DNA of 64,000 nt from Ixodes scapularis (Eukaryota; Arthropoda; Arachnida; Ixodida; Ixodidae), in contig NW_024609880.1 of NCBI RefSeq assembly GCF_016920785.2, forward strand, positions 60,773,292 through 60,837,291, given 5' to 3'. Of this stretch, positions 22,141 through 32,900 are shown piece after piece (position 1 is the first letter of the stretch; each line of letters begins with the position of its first letter). A program made the translations under genes and the position numbers. The notes beneath the pieces are model-generated. The model had not been told where the DNA came from, did not search any database, and was given only the letters and a program-made list of their open reading frames with translations.

Positions 22141-23395
22141 TCCTATGCGGAGGGCAAGTTCGTCTGCTTCTTGCGCAGGGGGTAGTGGTGACGTCAGAAC
22201 GCCGAGCGCTGATTGGCTGATCGCGCCCCCCTATCTGAGCGTCGTCTGCTCCTTTGCAACGTCGTCTGCGTCTGTCTGACCTTTCCTGCGACTTTCGGAA
22301 GTGTAGAGGCTAGATTCACGAAACGATCTTACGCCAAAAATGTGCGTAAGACAAAACTAAAGAACAAATTCGTATTCACGAAACGAAATTTTCGTAAGTT
22401 TTGAGCAGGTTACGACGAAATCCTACGACAGCTCCAAAGCTGCGCACTTCTTACGAACAAATCAGCATGGCCGACACCGTCGCGGTCGCGACGACCCACG
22501 GACTTTTATTTTTCTACGTGCGCTTCTCACGCGTCCCGACTTCAAGCAGCAAGAAAAAAGTAAAAAGTACTTGAAACAGACCACGACGAACAAGAACGCT
22601 GGATTCATAAACACCGGGGAAAAGCTCCAACGTCCACGATTCCAACGAACGCGACCAAGCGAGCTTTGCAGTTAGGCCTAGCAGGCACTCCGCGACTCGG
22701 CGACCGTCGGCCCACGACCGGCTGGCGTGCTGAATGGAATATGCCAGCGCGACCCTTGTGAACCCTTCCCGTATTATACCTTGATCGCTTACCTCAATTT
22801 TAGATTAAGAGGTCAATTTCTTCCTCTTTTCATCTCCTCGTTTCCCGAGGCAACGGTGACTCTCGCCGGTGAGAAAGCGGTGAATCTCCGACAGACGCAG
22901 GAAAGGTAAAGCAGCCATCGCTTTGACTAGCAGACGTAAAACAGACGACGTTAACCTCGCCAACCTGCCGACGCCGTTAAAGAATGAGGGGTCTCGCCGC
23001 ACAGGAAAGGAGGGAAAAAGTATTTGGAAGGGAACTTGCGGACACTAACACGCTCACTTTCGGTTCTTAGCAAACAAACCTCAGCGCCTCGGGACACTTC
23101 GCCAGTGAGTCCTTTGACTTCTCTCCTTGATGCGCGTCTGCTAGTTGTTATACAAAAACAACGTACTGCTCGAGTTATTTCGTCTGCCCTCTCTGAAAGG
23201 CGAAGTCGAGCTCGCTTGTAAAGACCTGCACTTCCGAAATTCGGAGGAAAGGTAAGACAGACGCAGACGATGTTGCAAGCAGACGACGTTGCAAAGGAGC
23301 AGACGACGCTGAGATGGGGGCTCGCGATCAGCCAATGAGGGCTTGGCGTTCTGACGTCACCGCTACTTCCTTTCTCATGCGCAGAAGACGAAAAT
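22141..23395. mobile_element. Foldback element, family FB-A, copy 2, with long inverted ends and inner insertion
   Basis: About 165 bp at the left (22150-22310) is inverted at the right (about 23225-23395). Paired blocks are cgtctgcttcttgcgca with tgcgcagaagacg, gacgtcagaacgcc with ggcgttctgacgtc, and gcgtcgtctgctcctttgcaacgtcgtctgc with its complement. The left end tcctatgcggag is shared with copy 3. The centre holds a piece of the GAGGCCGGATTC family at about 22304-22870, which explains the greater length. Confidence 0.8.
22304..22870 (+). mobile_element. GAGGCCGGATTC-family fragment, copy 2
   Basis: The fragment starts gaggctagattcacgaaacg and continues with cgaaacgaaattttcgtaag, ggttacgacgaaatcctacgac, cttttatttttctacgtg and tggaatatgccagcgcgaccc, all shared in order with 12421-13400 and with the minus strand of 48633-50175. 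A short frame starts MADTVAVATTHG; copy 3 has MADNVAQLLGRDDP at the same place, suggesting a once-shared coding start. No protein family is recognised. Confidence 0.75.
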
Positions 23396-23891
23396 GAGCC
23401 CACTTGCGAGGCGTATAGATTCGCCGACAGCTTAAACACGCGGGACTTGACTTTTTTTTTTCTTTTCATGCAAACGCTTTTTTGCTTGGTTATTTTCTCA
23501 TTGGGGTCGTTATCGGCTAGTGCAGCAACTTGATGGGTTGTTGGGCATTAACAAGGAGATTGGGTGTCGCCACACCCGGTGTTTCTTAAACTAACAGTGG
23601 CTTACACTCCGTTTCGCTTTAAGTGCGACCCATGTGGTCCTACCACATCTGACACCACAATCTCATAAAGCAAATCAAGAGGTGCACAAAAGTGCAGTAT
23701 CGCACGGCACTCGTTGTCGTCCTGCGCTTGCCACCACCGACTAAACCAATCACACGCAGTGGACTTGCCGACATCCTGCGCTTTCTCCTGCGCGTGATTG
23801 GCGTATCCGCAGATTGCAAACGCACAAAACCAACGAGCGCCGTCACCACAACGTACTTTCTGTTTTCGATTCTTGATTGGCTCCTTTTAAT

Positions 23892-24104
23892 CCTATGCGG
23901 AGCACAAGTTCCTCTGCTTCCTTTGACGTCAGAATGACGCCGAGCTCTGATTGGCTATGATGGAGGGATAGGGGGTAGACCTCGAGGCAGCTTGCTTTGG
24001 GGTCTACCCACTATCCTTCAATCAGAGCCAATCAGAACTTCGCGTCGTTCGGACGTCACCACAAGCCCTTCAAAAAAAGCAGACGAACTTCCGCTCCGCA
24101 TAGC
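23892..24104. mobile_element. Foldback element, family FB-A, copy 3 (about 213 bp)
   Basis: The palindrome runs from tcctatgcggag (23891) to ctccgcatag (24094-24103). Inner pairs are agctctgattggct with agccaatcagaact and ggtagacctc with ggggtctacc. It shares its ends with 22141-23395 and its centre (GTAGACCTC) with 20495-20697. A 487-bp gap-free spacer separates it from copy 2. Confidence 0.8.
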
Positions 24105-25329
24105 GTCAGCTGCGATCGGAGTTGGGGTGAAACGAAATATGCAGTTTGAATTTGTTCGAGATTATTGTAGTGTCTACAAAGTAGGAAAAAATAAGTTGAT
24201 ACAATAAATGCGCACATGAGCCACTGAATGATAAACAAACAAATACGGAACTTTATACGTTAAAAGGAACTGACCAAACACCCAACGCACGAAATGTAAA
24301 AAAGAAGTACGCTTGACTGAATATGAAGACAATATTCTTTGGCACACTGCTTCTGAAATGATTGTGTGGGCTTACGCGCTTTTTTATGACTGCATAAACC
24401 ACACTGCGCAAAATTTTTGTGGTCTTGTTCGTGTGTTTTATTTTCTATACTTAAAGCATTCTGGCTCCAACTTTTATGACAGCATAAACCCATGTATTTC
24501 TTCAAACACAAATACGAATAATCGTTTTAATGTGCTTTTGTTATCCCCGACTTGTCTCGCTTGAAAAAAAATAAAAATAAAAAAGGTTCCACGGATATGC
24601 AGCCGTAAAGAAAAGAGCTACTGAAAATGTCGAAAGAAATGTTTTATAAACTACATACAGAATTTCCGCCGTCTAGCCCTGAACTATGAAAGACATTTCC
24701 GATTAATACTTAATACAAGCCGACACACGTGTATGAAACTTAGATGGGGTAAAAGGGAAGTCGCAGTCAAATGGGACTAAAAGAATTCGCAATAAACGCT
24801 CCTCATCGTCTTAACGCTGCTCAGCGTCGAATTTTAGAATACGCATAAAGTAACCCCACACTCTAAACAATGTGGTACGTTTCCTTTACAGCAGAGTGCT
24901 TCGGAAAGCTAATCTCTAAAAAGAGCGAACAAAACCAGTCCCCGTTATTACACTGATCACCGATCGATGTTAAAACGCAAAATGATTTTTTTTTGTGTGT
25001 GTGTGTGTGTGTTTAAGCATATTTCTGGTTTCGTCTTCAGCCGAGCACCTTCCGTATTTTGCAGTGATTGGCTCTCCAAGTGCATTGCAGGAAAGTAGAT
25101 GCCACATACGTCTTACAATGTAGTTGTTGCCTTGCGCGTTCTTATTAAGTTTATTGCCTTTGCTTGCATATTTGGTAGCTGAAACGAAGGTTTCAACACG
25201 TTTCTTTTTTTTCCATCTGCACGAATAGAAGCAGCGAAATACACGGAATGTTACGTGTCGACACCTTCCCGAGAACACACCGCACGACTTACGCGTATCA
25301 CCTCCTCCACGAATACAAAACCGGGCCCT
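24105..25329. other. Gene-free stretch with a (GT)n run
   Basis: A (TG)n microsatellite is at about 24995-25011. Frames near 24260-24564 overlap on both strands and have no domain. No gene is seen. Confidence 0.55.
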
Positions 25330-26010
25330 AATGGTTCACAGGCAACTCATTCACACGCCACCGGCGGCGACCACCCCCAGGGGGACTCTTAGGAAATCTC
25401 GCACTGGAGCACCTTTCTCGAAGGTAGGCAAGAAAACTCCAAACACACACACACACACCGAATTAGAGAATGTACAAAGTACGAACAAGTAACAAAAATG
25501 GCAAGCAGCAGCAGCAGCAGCCGTCGTCGCGGCCGCAACACCAAACGGCACGTTTGCGAGTGCGAGGGGAAGCCCGGCACAATAATTGGGAACTTCGATC
25601 CAGGTCAAAGACATTACGTCAGGGGTGAGGGAAGCGGCGACAAGCGAGAGCAACATCATTATCCTCACGATGCTGCCCTTGGCTATCCGCGGGCACAATG
25701 GCGTCCGACTCAAAGCGAGAGCGAGCGTGAATGGTCTCACACGCGCCTGACCCCTAGCCCCACATGGCCCCCCTTTAACGGCGGCGGAGTGCCTCGGAGA
25801 GTCTGCAGCGGAAGCTGCTGGGAAGTGAACCGAACGCCACGGCAAGGACGACACATGGACGACTGCGATGGCGTCTGGAAACTAGTCCCGGTTGTTCAAC
25901 CGTGTGTGCGGCTAATGGCTCATAGCGGACGTCGATACAATGTGTGTACATCCGATGGCCCGTGTCTTCAGCAACCGAAAGAAAGACAGGGTGCATGTGA
26001 TGGACAATGA
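25330..26010. other. GC- and CpG-rich island of unknown role
   Basis: This patch stands out from AT-rich flanks. It has an (AC)n run near 25444, a (GCA)n run at 25504-25522 and many CpG sites. Frames of about 170 codons are open on both strands (25351-25854 minus, 25498-26010 plus), which GC-rich DNA gives by chance. Neither translation shows a known domain. A promoter or 5' exon of an unseen gene is possible. No direction can be assigned. Confidence 0.4.
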
Positions 26011-26137
26011 TACATATATTCTCCACGGTGTTGTACTGAACTGATTGCAGTTCGTATGCTTTTTGATTAACGGAGGCTCGGTGACGATAGTTCCTAAGGG
26101 ATCGTATTGTGTTTAGTTAATATAATAATAATGTTCT

Positions 26138-26700
26138 TTATTTCCATTTAAAGAAATAAATGGTGGAGCAAAACGGAAAAAAAAGTTTCAACAAGAAACT
26201 TGACTGGCCCTCAGCCCCATCGTCAGCCATTGAACAACATGTTTCGTTCAATGAAAACAAAGAAAAGTAATGGACAGAATATTGTACATTAACAAATGGG
26301 AACCTGCAGAAACAAGGCACAAAAAGTTCAAATATGTAAAAGATGCTACGCACTTTTTGGAAGATATCGTTTCTAGACTTGTATATTTTTTCTCCGAAGC
26401 TGTTTATAAGCTTAGGAATTAAATGCCGAAGCATTTGTTACCCATAATTTGTCCTTCATGTGGGAACCTTCCAATATACCTATGGCGGGTCAAGTAAACC
26501 GTATGATATTTTTCTAATGCAGCTATCTGGTTTAAAAGAACACACATCTTCTTTTTTTCCATCTTAATTGTGATTAAAAGTCTATAATGAAATAGCTTAT
26601 CTATTTTTAGCAATTGAAACTTACTAAACGTTGTCTCAGTGTGGGAGTCATAAGGTGCGTTAAATACAAGGTTGCAATAACTCAGTAGCGAGTAAAACAA
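26138..26700 (-). pseudogene. LINE ORF2 C-terminal remnant
   Basis: Two minus frames carry SYCNLVFNAPYDSHTETTF and LLKIDKLFHYRLL, then RHLIPKLINSF, the usual post-RT region of CR1/Jockey-like ORF2 proteins. The final frame ends just before the 3' tail. Both are broken from the RT upstream. Confidence 0.6.
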
Positions 26701-26879
26701 AGCAAATTAATAATTATTGTCACGCAAACTGGTAGAATATGGCTGTTGCGGTGTGTTGAACCAACAACACATAACAAACTGGAAACCAAATAATTTGCGT
26801 GGCTATCCCATAATATGTTTTATCAAAAATAAAAACAAAAAAAAAAAAACGCCGAGTGTTTTAAAATTATCTATGATCT

Positions 26880-27128
26880 TTATCGGACTTGAGCCAAATA
26901 CCATAAGCCTCGACATATATATCTTTTTTTTTTACGAAAGAAAATAGCTTTTGTTTTTTTAGGGTTAATACTTTGTTCATTTGCCCTTGCCCAAGCCACC
27001 AACCTTGACAAAGTAAAATTAGTAGCATCCCCATGTTCATCACCGCTTAAAGAGGAAGGAAATATGCTAGTGCCGTCTGCATAAATTACTAATTTAGCAA
27101 CAGGGTATATGATGACAATATCGTTCAT
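26880..27128 (-). pseudogene. LINE RT fragment with mutated YADD box
   Basis: The frame contains LVIYADGTSIF, where intact LINE RTs have YADD, followed by LVAWARANEQSINPKKTKAIFF, a typical post-motif-C stretch. The second catalytic Asp is replaced by Gly, and the frame is cut off from motifs 0-B, so it is inactive. Confidence 0.75.
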
Positions 27129-27437
27129 ATACAGGTTAAAAGGATGGGGCCTTAAATTGCTTCCTTGTTGAACATCTGAAATAATAGTACTTTATCGGAA
27201 GAATGACCACTAATGTTAATATATTGGAAGCGATGACTCAAGTATGAACTTAGGAGTGATAACGGCGACCCTCGAATATCATAATAATCGTTTTACAAAC
27301 CAGAATGTTATGATCCACAAAATTACTGGCTTTAGTAAAATCTACGAACAAGCCTGCAACGGCTGTTTTTTCCTCAAAAGTTTGTAATATATATTCTTTC
27401 TAGGACAACAAAACTATTTCCGTAAAACGTTTCATTT

Positions 27438-27695
27438 TTAATCGAATTGCGAGGATGAAATTAAATAGTGCTTATTCGCAAATTGTACACGACGTGACAG
27501 TATTACTTTTTCAATGACTTTAGAAATTAAGGGAAGAATTGAAATCCGTCGATAATTGCTGAAATTATCATTACCTCCTTTCTCGTGAAGGTCAGACACT
27601 TTCGCCACCTTCATCGCCATAGGAATAACTCCAGACAAAAAAATATGGGTTCCGTATGGCACCATTACATCAATAACGAACCTTAATTCGTGCAT
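27438..27695 (-). pseudogene. LINE RT N-terminal fragment
   Basis: The frame includes SGVIPMAMKVAKVSDLHEKG then NFSNYRRISILPLISKVIEKVI. This matches the P-x-x-L-K-x-A-x-V-x-P-I-x-K-K-G and N-Y-R-P-I-S-V-L-P blocks that open the RT of CR1/Jockey-type LINEs. A stop follows soon after. Confidence 0.8.
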
Positions 27696-28296
27696 ATGAA
27701 TTTAATCGCAGTCTCAGCTAGAGCTGTCTTTGATGGCATAAATGTACAAAATACCTCAGCATTCGTAACAGGTTCATGAAACATGGAATGACTATTTTTA
27801 GTGCAATGTATTTGCGAGGATCCTTATCAATGGTTGTTGTAGATAAATTTCCAAAATACTCACGAAAACTATTAGCTAAGCAAAGGCCGCTTAGACTCAC
27901 ACCATCCCGGTTAATATTATGAAGAGGCTGACGGCCAGAACCAATACTTAACACTGAATTTACTTTTTTGACAAACCAAGTCCGTACGACCATTTGCATC
28001 CTTAAATACATTGTCATGATACTCCGCTTTAGCTGTACGTAATAATTTATTTAGTTGATTGCGATCTACTTTAAGCGACCACAAACTTTGCAGGGGTCTC
28101 TAGATTTAACAAATGTTTGGAACATCACATTCTTTGTTTTAATTTTTTCAAGCAAATTTGGTGTCGTTCATGATTTTCTAATTTTTCTAGATGTCTTAAA
28201 CATTTTGAATGAAAAATGAGGACTATAAATGTTTTTAAACAATTTTAAGAAATGTCCATAAGCTTTATCAACACCTTTTGAACCAAATATAGAACA

Positions 28297-28494
28297 TCAA
28301 TCGGTTTCTGCACACTCTTTTCTGAAAGTATTCAACCTTCCGGTGGTTATATGTTGAAAGAGGTATGATACATTATTTATATTTTCTTTAGGATTTCTTG
28401 CTCTGAAACGCATGAATATCGAAAGGTGATCACTGAAATGGTAGCTAACAACCACAAATTTTATATTTGTATTATCGGCTTTACTAATATACAT
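28297..28494 (-). pseudogene. LINE APE endonuclease C-terminal fragment
   Basis: The frame has VVSYHFSDHLSIFMRF, the S-D-H-x-P/S catalytic end of apurinic-type LINE endonucleases (SDH retained). The earlier endonuclease motifs are missing because the element is truncated near 28545. Confidence 0.65.
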
Positions 28495-28545
28495 AGATCA
28501 ATTGATGTTTCAGAGCCTACAGTAACTCCAAATGGAATATATATT

Positions 28546-29068
28546 ACGGCGAAAGCCTAATATGTCCCATTACGGGGAAAGGCGGCGTCAACGTTCTGCC
28601 CGAAAGATGGCCATAAAAATACGTCATTAAGGACAAACGGCTCAAAGTTTAATCGAACCCGCCCAAGCAGAAGTAAAACACAAATAAAAGCAGAGCAACG
28701 CCGATGCTTCGTCCCGGAAGCCGTGAAGCCGGCGGTGGCTCCGCGCTTGCGCAGTGGGGGTGCGTGATGTCACCGCCGGAGCAAATCATTTCACCCGCGG
28801 GACTATAATGGTTTCACATTCCTATACGTAAGCAGTCTTAAGTGTATTAAAGTCCCTTAATACGTTTGTGTTTATACATCTATTGGTTTCCATGATCCTA
28901 TTCATTTTTCCTTTTAATGATCATATTGTTAAATGATTAATGGTTAGTTGAAACAAGAAAGCCACCCCCATTACAAGTATAGTACACTAATTTGTATTTA
29001 GGGTTCTTTGAGTCTAGGAAGAGTCGTCCCGCGGCTATATGATGGTCGCAGATACGCATAATACATAC
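28546..29068. other. Gene-free stretch
   Basis: About 28560-28800 is GC-rich and repeat-like (cggcgtcaacg, gcgcttgcgcag). No coding product is recognised. Confidence 0.5.
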
Positions 29069-29353
29069 CGTAGAACTGCGAGCTGGATGTGATACTTCCG
29101 TAGCCGGAAGTAACGGGCGGGAGTAAAGGAGTTTACGGAATTGGATTTCTCGATTGTATCAAAATGGATGCGAGCGGCGATTCCAGTGTCCGGCGGTTGC
29201 GCAACTACTAAGAGCGCTCCCTTGCGCGTGCTTTGGGCATCTACATTTGTGCACGTGCCCAGAGAGTCCATTATAAGGTCACCGTAGTTCGACAAAACCA
29301 AGTGGGCGTCATCAGCAAGTCCGCTCGTAACCTTGACGTAAGACCGCATGCCG
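29069..29353 (-). CDS. Possible internal exon of an unknown gene
   Basis: On the minus strand a pyrimidine tract and CAG acceptor (tttccctttcttattcccaacaaaacag as two parts, ending at 29354) precede a 285-bp segment that is open throughout. It ends at a GTATGT donor (29068-29063). Length divisible by three and matching phases make it a symmetric exon. The residues include SGLADDAHLVLSNYGDL, GTCTNVDAQSTRKGALLVV and IHFDTIEKSNSVNSFTP. No family is recognised. Neighbouring exons were not found within the window. It could be a chance frame or a retrogene piece. Confidence 0.35.
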
Positions 29354-29788
29354 CTGTTTTGTTGGGAATAAGAAAGGGAAATGTGTGAGACATTCCTTAC
29401 GTGCGCTGTTCAGCAGTATGTTAATTGGCAAGAGGTTTCAGGCAACACTTCGAGATAACAAAGCCGTAGCGCTGGAATTTCTGTGTCACCTACGAGCGGT
29501 CAGTGTGGGACAAAAGTTGGACACGAGCGCAGCGTCAGCATTCTGCCGAAACTTGTATAAAACAATGAGAACGAGTCCCAGCCGAATGCAGACGCAACAA
29601 TCATGTTCAATCTGTGTCCCAGGCTCTTTCGTGTGTAAATGACGCGGAAAATTCAGCATTATACTACCTTTCTGTCTAGTTATTTACTCAGGCAACATAG
29701 GAACTGGCCACGCCACCCTATCGAAAAGGACCTTCAAGAAATATCTGATGGCCCATCAGGGTGACGGTTTGTCTACATTGGAATATTG
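29354..29788. other. Gene-free stretch
   Basis: A short plus frame at 29385-29642 has no domain. Nothing else is recognised. Confidence 0.5.
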
Positions 29789-29900
29789 ATGGACTCTTGG
29801 TTTCATGGCCTGATTGTTTGATGACCTGATGGTTTAGTGGTGTGGTGGTTTGATGGCTTCGTTGTTTGATGCTTTCATGGTTAGATGGTCTAATGATATG
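29789..29900. repeat. Minisatellite, 16-bp period, about seven units
   Basis: Consecutive 16-bp units of the form ATGGCCTGATGGTTTG run from about 29805 (atggcctgattgtttg, atgacctgatggttta, gtggtgtggtggtttg, and so on) to 29900, with a variant 17-bp unit at the left. Units differ at 3-6 positions, so the array is old. Confidence 0.8.
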
Positions 29901-31014
29901 TCGTATTTTGGGGCATCTGACGGCCTGGTCTAACGACCTGGTCTAATGGTCGGTATAAATTTGCAATCACACACATGTACCGGCAGAAGACAAAGAATGA
30001 ATTACAGACAAATATGATTTTATGTTAAGCTCATCAATATCTAAAAAAAAGAATTATTCGAAGCGTTAGGATACCTTCCGAAATCCCCGTGGAAACCTTA
30101 ACACGAAGTTTGTATTGATTGTTAAGGAATGTTATTATTTCTGTTTAGAAATTATTGAACGTTGAGCAATTAAACCGCAAAAACACAACGGAGAGAAAAT
30201 GCGCTTAATCCACTCGCTACTTTTGAGATTTACAACGTGAAACTTCAGCGGTGTCCTGTTGCGCAGAATTATTCAATCTGTGCCCATCGTCCATGCTGGG
30301 CATGACGGCGTTGTGCAACAGCGTGCAAGGCACTTAGCTTCGTCGGGCCGAGAATACGGTAAGCCCTGTATTACAACATTCGCGGCTTTGTAAACGTTTT
30401 TTCTCGCACGTATTTAATTCACAGCACACGTCCGCCTAGTACCTAAATTTCCGATGAAGCAAAGAGCGTTTCACGGCCCATCCTCTGCCACTAATGACGG
30501 GAACATGATCTACTTGACATACTAAGTGGATCAACAACTTGTTGCACCAACGGACCATAACACAATTTAAAACACCGCACTGTGGTTGCAAAAACAGACC
30601 TGGGCCTTTAAGAAAGTACCGTAACAAACTCGAAAGTGAACTTTCGAGTTTCCTAGCACAATTGTTGAGGCAGATTATTACGGATTGAACACTCCGGTTA
30701 TCGAGCCCCGCCGCTGTCATCTTTCCACACCGAACGTAATTCACGCTTGCGCGACGACGTGAGATTCTCGTCACCTCATCTCAGCTACTACTGGAACCTC
30801 CCGAAGATTGTCAAGTTCTCCCCACCACCGAAAGATGTCATGAGAAGCACCATCAACCTTTTTGACGTTCTGATAGTCTATCGAGATAATCTGATAGTCT
30901 CACCCTTAAAACTTGACAACGTCTTGGTTGTCCGTCGGTCACAATAAGAAACATTTTGGCGTTCTGTGAGCTACAAACAGAAGCCTTTAACGGTCCATCA
31001 GCCGCCATAAAAAA
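29901..31014. other. Gene-free stretch
   Basis: A minus frame of 112 codons at 30436-30774 has no recognisable domain. About 30820-30900 has degenerate gatag/gatgg units that may be the worn edge of the next minisatellite. Confidence 0.5.
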
Positions 31015-31245
31015 AATGCTTGATGGTCCATCAGGCACCATCAAGTAAGCCTGTAAGACCATCAAAGAAGTCTGATGATCCATCAAGAGCGTTTGTTGGG
31101 CGATCAAGACGGAATGTTAAAGTGTGCTGGTCAATCAAGATGGTGTGATGGGCCGTCCAGAATGTGTGATGGGACATCAAGAATGTCTGATGAGCAATCA
31201 AGAAATTTTGATGGACCATAACACCTTTCTGATGGTCTTTTTGAT
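31015..31245. repeat. Minisatellite, 21-bp period, about eleven units
   Basis: Units fit tgatgggacatcaagaatgtc. The best run is four consecutive 21-mers between about 31147 and 31233. Because 21 is a multiple of three, both strands give 7-residue peptide repeats (HQTFLMS-like on minus, MGHQECL-like on plus), which creates the spurious frames here. The unit itself is partly palindromic (GATGG..CATCA). Confidence 0.85.
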
Positions 31246-32107
31246 CGTGCCACAATGTCTTGGGTATACTTCACACGGGAGGGTTCATGCCGCTGTTTAT
31301 TTCATAATCGGCATTGTGCTGAGGAAATATCTATTATTGTAAAGGCAAAAAGATGCGGTTGTTTCGCTCTACTATACGCTACCCCACACAGATTGTAAAT
31401 ACGTTTTCTTTCAAAACCTGCCGCCACCCCCCCCCCCCCCCCCCCCCGGCCAGCCCCCCGCCTCTTTTACAACTTGTGTTAAAATAGTTGCGAGAATGTA
31501 TTCGAGATTAAGGCTAAAAAGCATTGTTTAAACCTGAGTGGCGTTTTGGTTAAGAGCAGCGCTACTAATATGAAAGTGTTTCTCGTGTCGTCCTTGATAT
31601 TTAAAAACAAAGCCTTAAAATGTTTGTATACATTTTTGAATAAATGGAATAAAAATTTACTGACACCTAAAAGACCCGCGTATCAAACAATGTTACCTTT
31701 TTAGATAAGCCCGCGCTTTAGGTCAAAGTCTCTATTACCTTGACGCTTTTGCATATCTTTCTATTCTATTGGAGTCACACAAAAGGTACACTTTCCAATA
31801 CGCGATTACTGTTTTTTGTGAATGATTACCTTCTCTGCGCAAAACGGGCGTATGGTGGCACCTAACAAAGGATTGTGACGGATCTTGTTAGCGGAGACGA
31901 ACAGATGACGGCAGAAACGCACTGCCAGCGGCTTATAGTAGACGATGGCAGAAACACCCCAGATTCAACCGCCGTATATCACCCCTGCGCAGTGTAACGA
32001 AAGATCTTCCTATGTTGTACTGGCCACACGGAGCACCCTACCCCCTTCACAAGTTAGAGATTTCAAAATCTGGCCTAGTACTATCTGCGTTAAAGACAAT
32101 ATATATA
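31246..32107. other. Gene-free stretch with a C run
   Basis: A poly-C run lies at about 31421-31447. No gene or element boundary is recognised. Confidence 0.55.
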
Positions 32108-32900
32108 CAGGGTGTTTCACGAAAGGTGGACAAATTCGATATTGCAAAAACTACGCGTCGCAACAAAGAAAGGCTTGTGTCGTTTTGGTCCTGGGCAAGG
32201 GGACTATTTAGGAAAATTGTTCAAGTCCGGAATAATTAGATTGTTAGTGATTTTTGCGTAATTAACTTTTTAATATTGTGTAAAAGGGTGTGGTTTCAAT
32301 TAGAAGATTGCTCAGCATCATCTAAAGACACTAAATCAACAAATGGCAGAGCGATACACGGCACGCGAAGCATTTTACGGCGTCTTGAAAAACCTCACAA
32401 ATTCGACGGGTTTTTTAGTTTCGGTTTGCTATCGGAGCGCATCTCATCCCCGGCGGCACCGCGCCCCGTGGAGAGATAGTGCAACCAGCCTCTGCTGCTT
32501 CGCGCGATGACAGCGCAGCAGAGGTTGGTTGCACTATCTCTCCACGGGGCGCGGTGCCGCCGGGGCCGAGATGCGCTCCGATAGCAAACCGAAGCTTAAA
32601 AACTCGTCGAATTTGTGCGGTTTTTCAGAAAGCCGTAAAATGTTTCGCGTGCCTTCAATCGTTCTGCCATTTGTTGATTTAGCGTTTTTTGATGATGCTG
32701 AGCAATTTTTTAATGCAGAAAACCCTTCAACACAATATTAAAAAAGTTAATTTCGAAAAAATAATTAGCCTAATTATCTCGAACTTTAATAATTTTCCTA
32801 AATAGAACCCTGGTGCAGGACCAAAACGACCCAAGCCTTTTTTGTTGCGACGCGTAGTTTTCGCAATATCAAATTCGTCCACCTTTCGTGAAACACCCTG
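32108..32900. mobile_element. Near-perfect palindromic MITE, 793 bp, TA-flanked
   Basis: The two arms, about 385 bp each, mirror each other along their whole length around a centre near 32504. The ends are CAGGGTGTTTCACGAAAGG and its complement, with TA on both sides (32106-32107 and 32901-32902). TA duplication and CAGGGTG-type ends point to the Tc1/mariner group. It carries no transposase. The mirror frames at 32276-32741 come from the palindrome. Single-arm relatives lie at 46751-47150 and, more diverged, at 39359-39750. Confidence 0.9.

Larger units (their letters stand above)
26117..28545 (-). mobile_element. Decayed APE-type LINE, minus strand, 5'-truncated
   Basis: Read from 28545 down to 26117, the order is the endonuclease end, linker, RT, C-terminal region and 3' tail. 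The tail reads tttaaatggaaataaagaacattattattatatta, with AATAAA-like and (ATT)n elements typical of LINE 3' ends. Coding frames are broken many times. The RT text suggests the CR1/Jockey group of APE-type LINEs, but the clade is not settled. The 5' cut falls within the endonuclease domain. Confidence 0.8.

Noticed and set aside
25351..25854. 167-codon minus frame with hydrophobic stretches
   Set aside because: A frame of equal length is open on the other strand; GC-rich composition and a trinucleotide run explain both.
29789..31245. CRISPR array
   Set aside because: Units are contiguous with no unique spacers, and the DNA is eukaryotic.
31031..31255. Heptad-like peptide repeat (HQTFLMS)
   Set aside because: It is a product of a 21-bp tandem repeat, not a coiled-coil gene.
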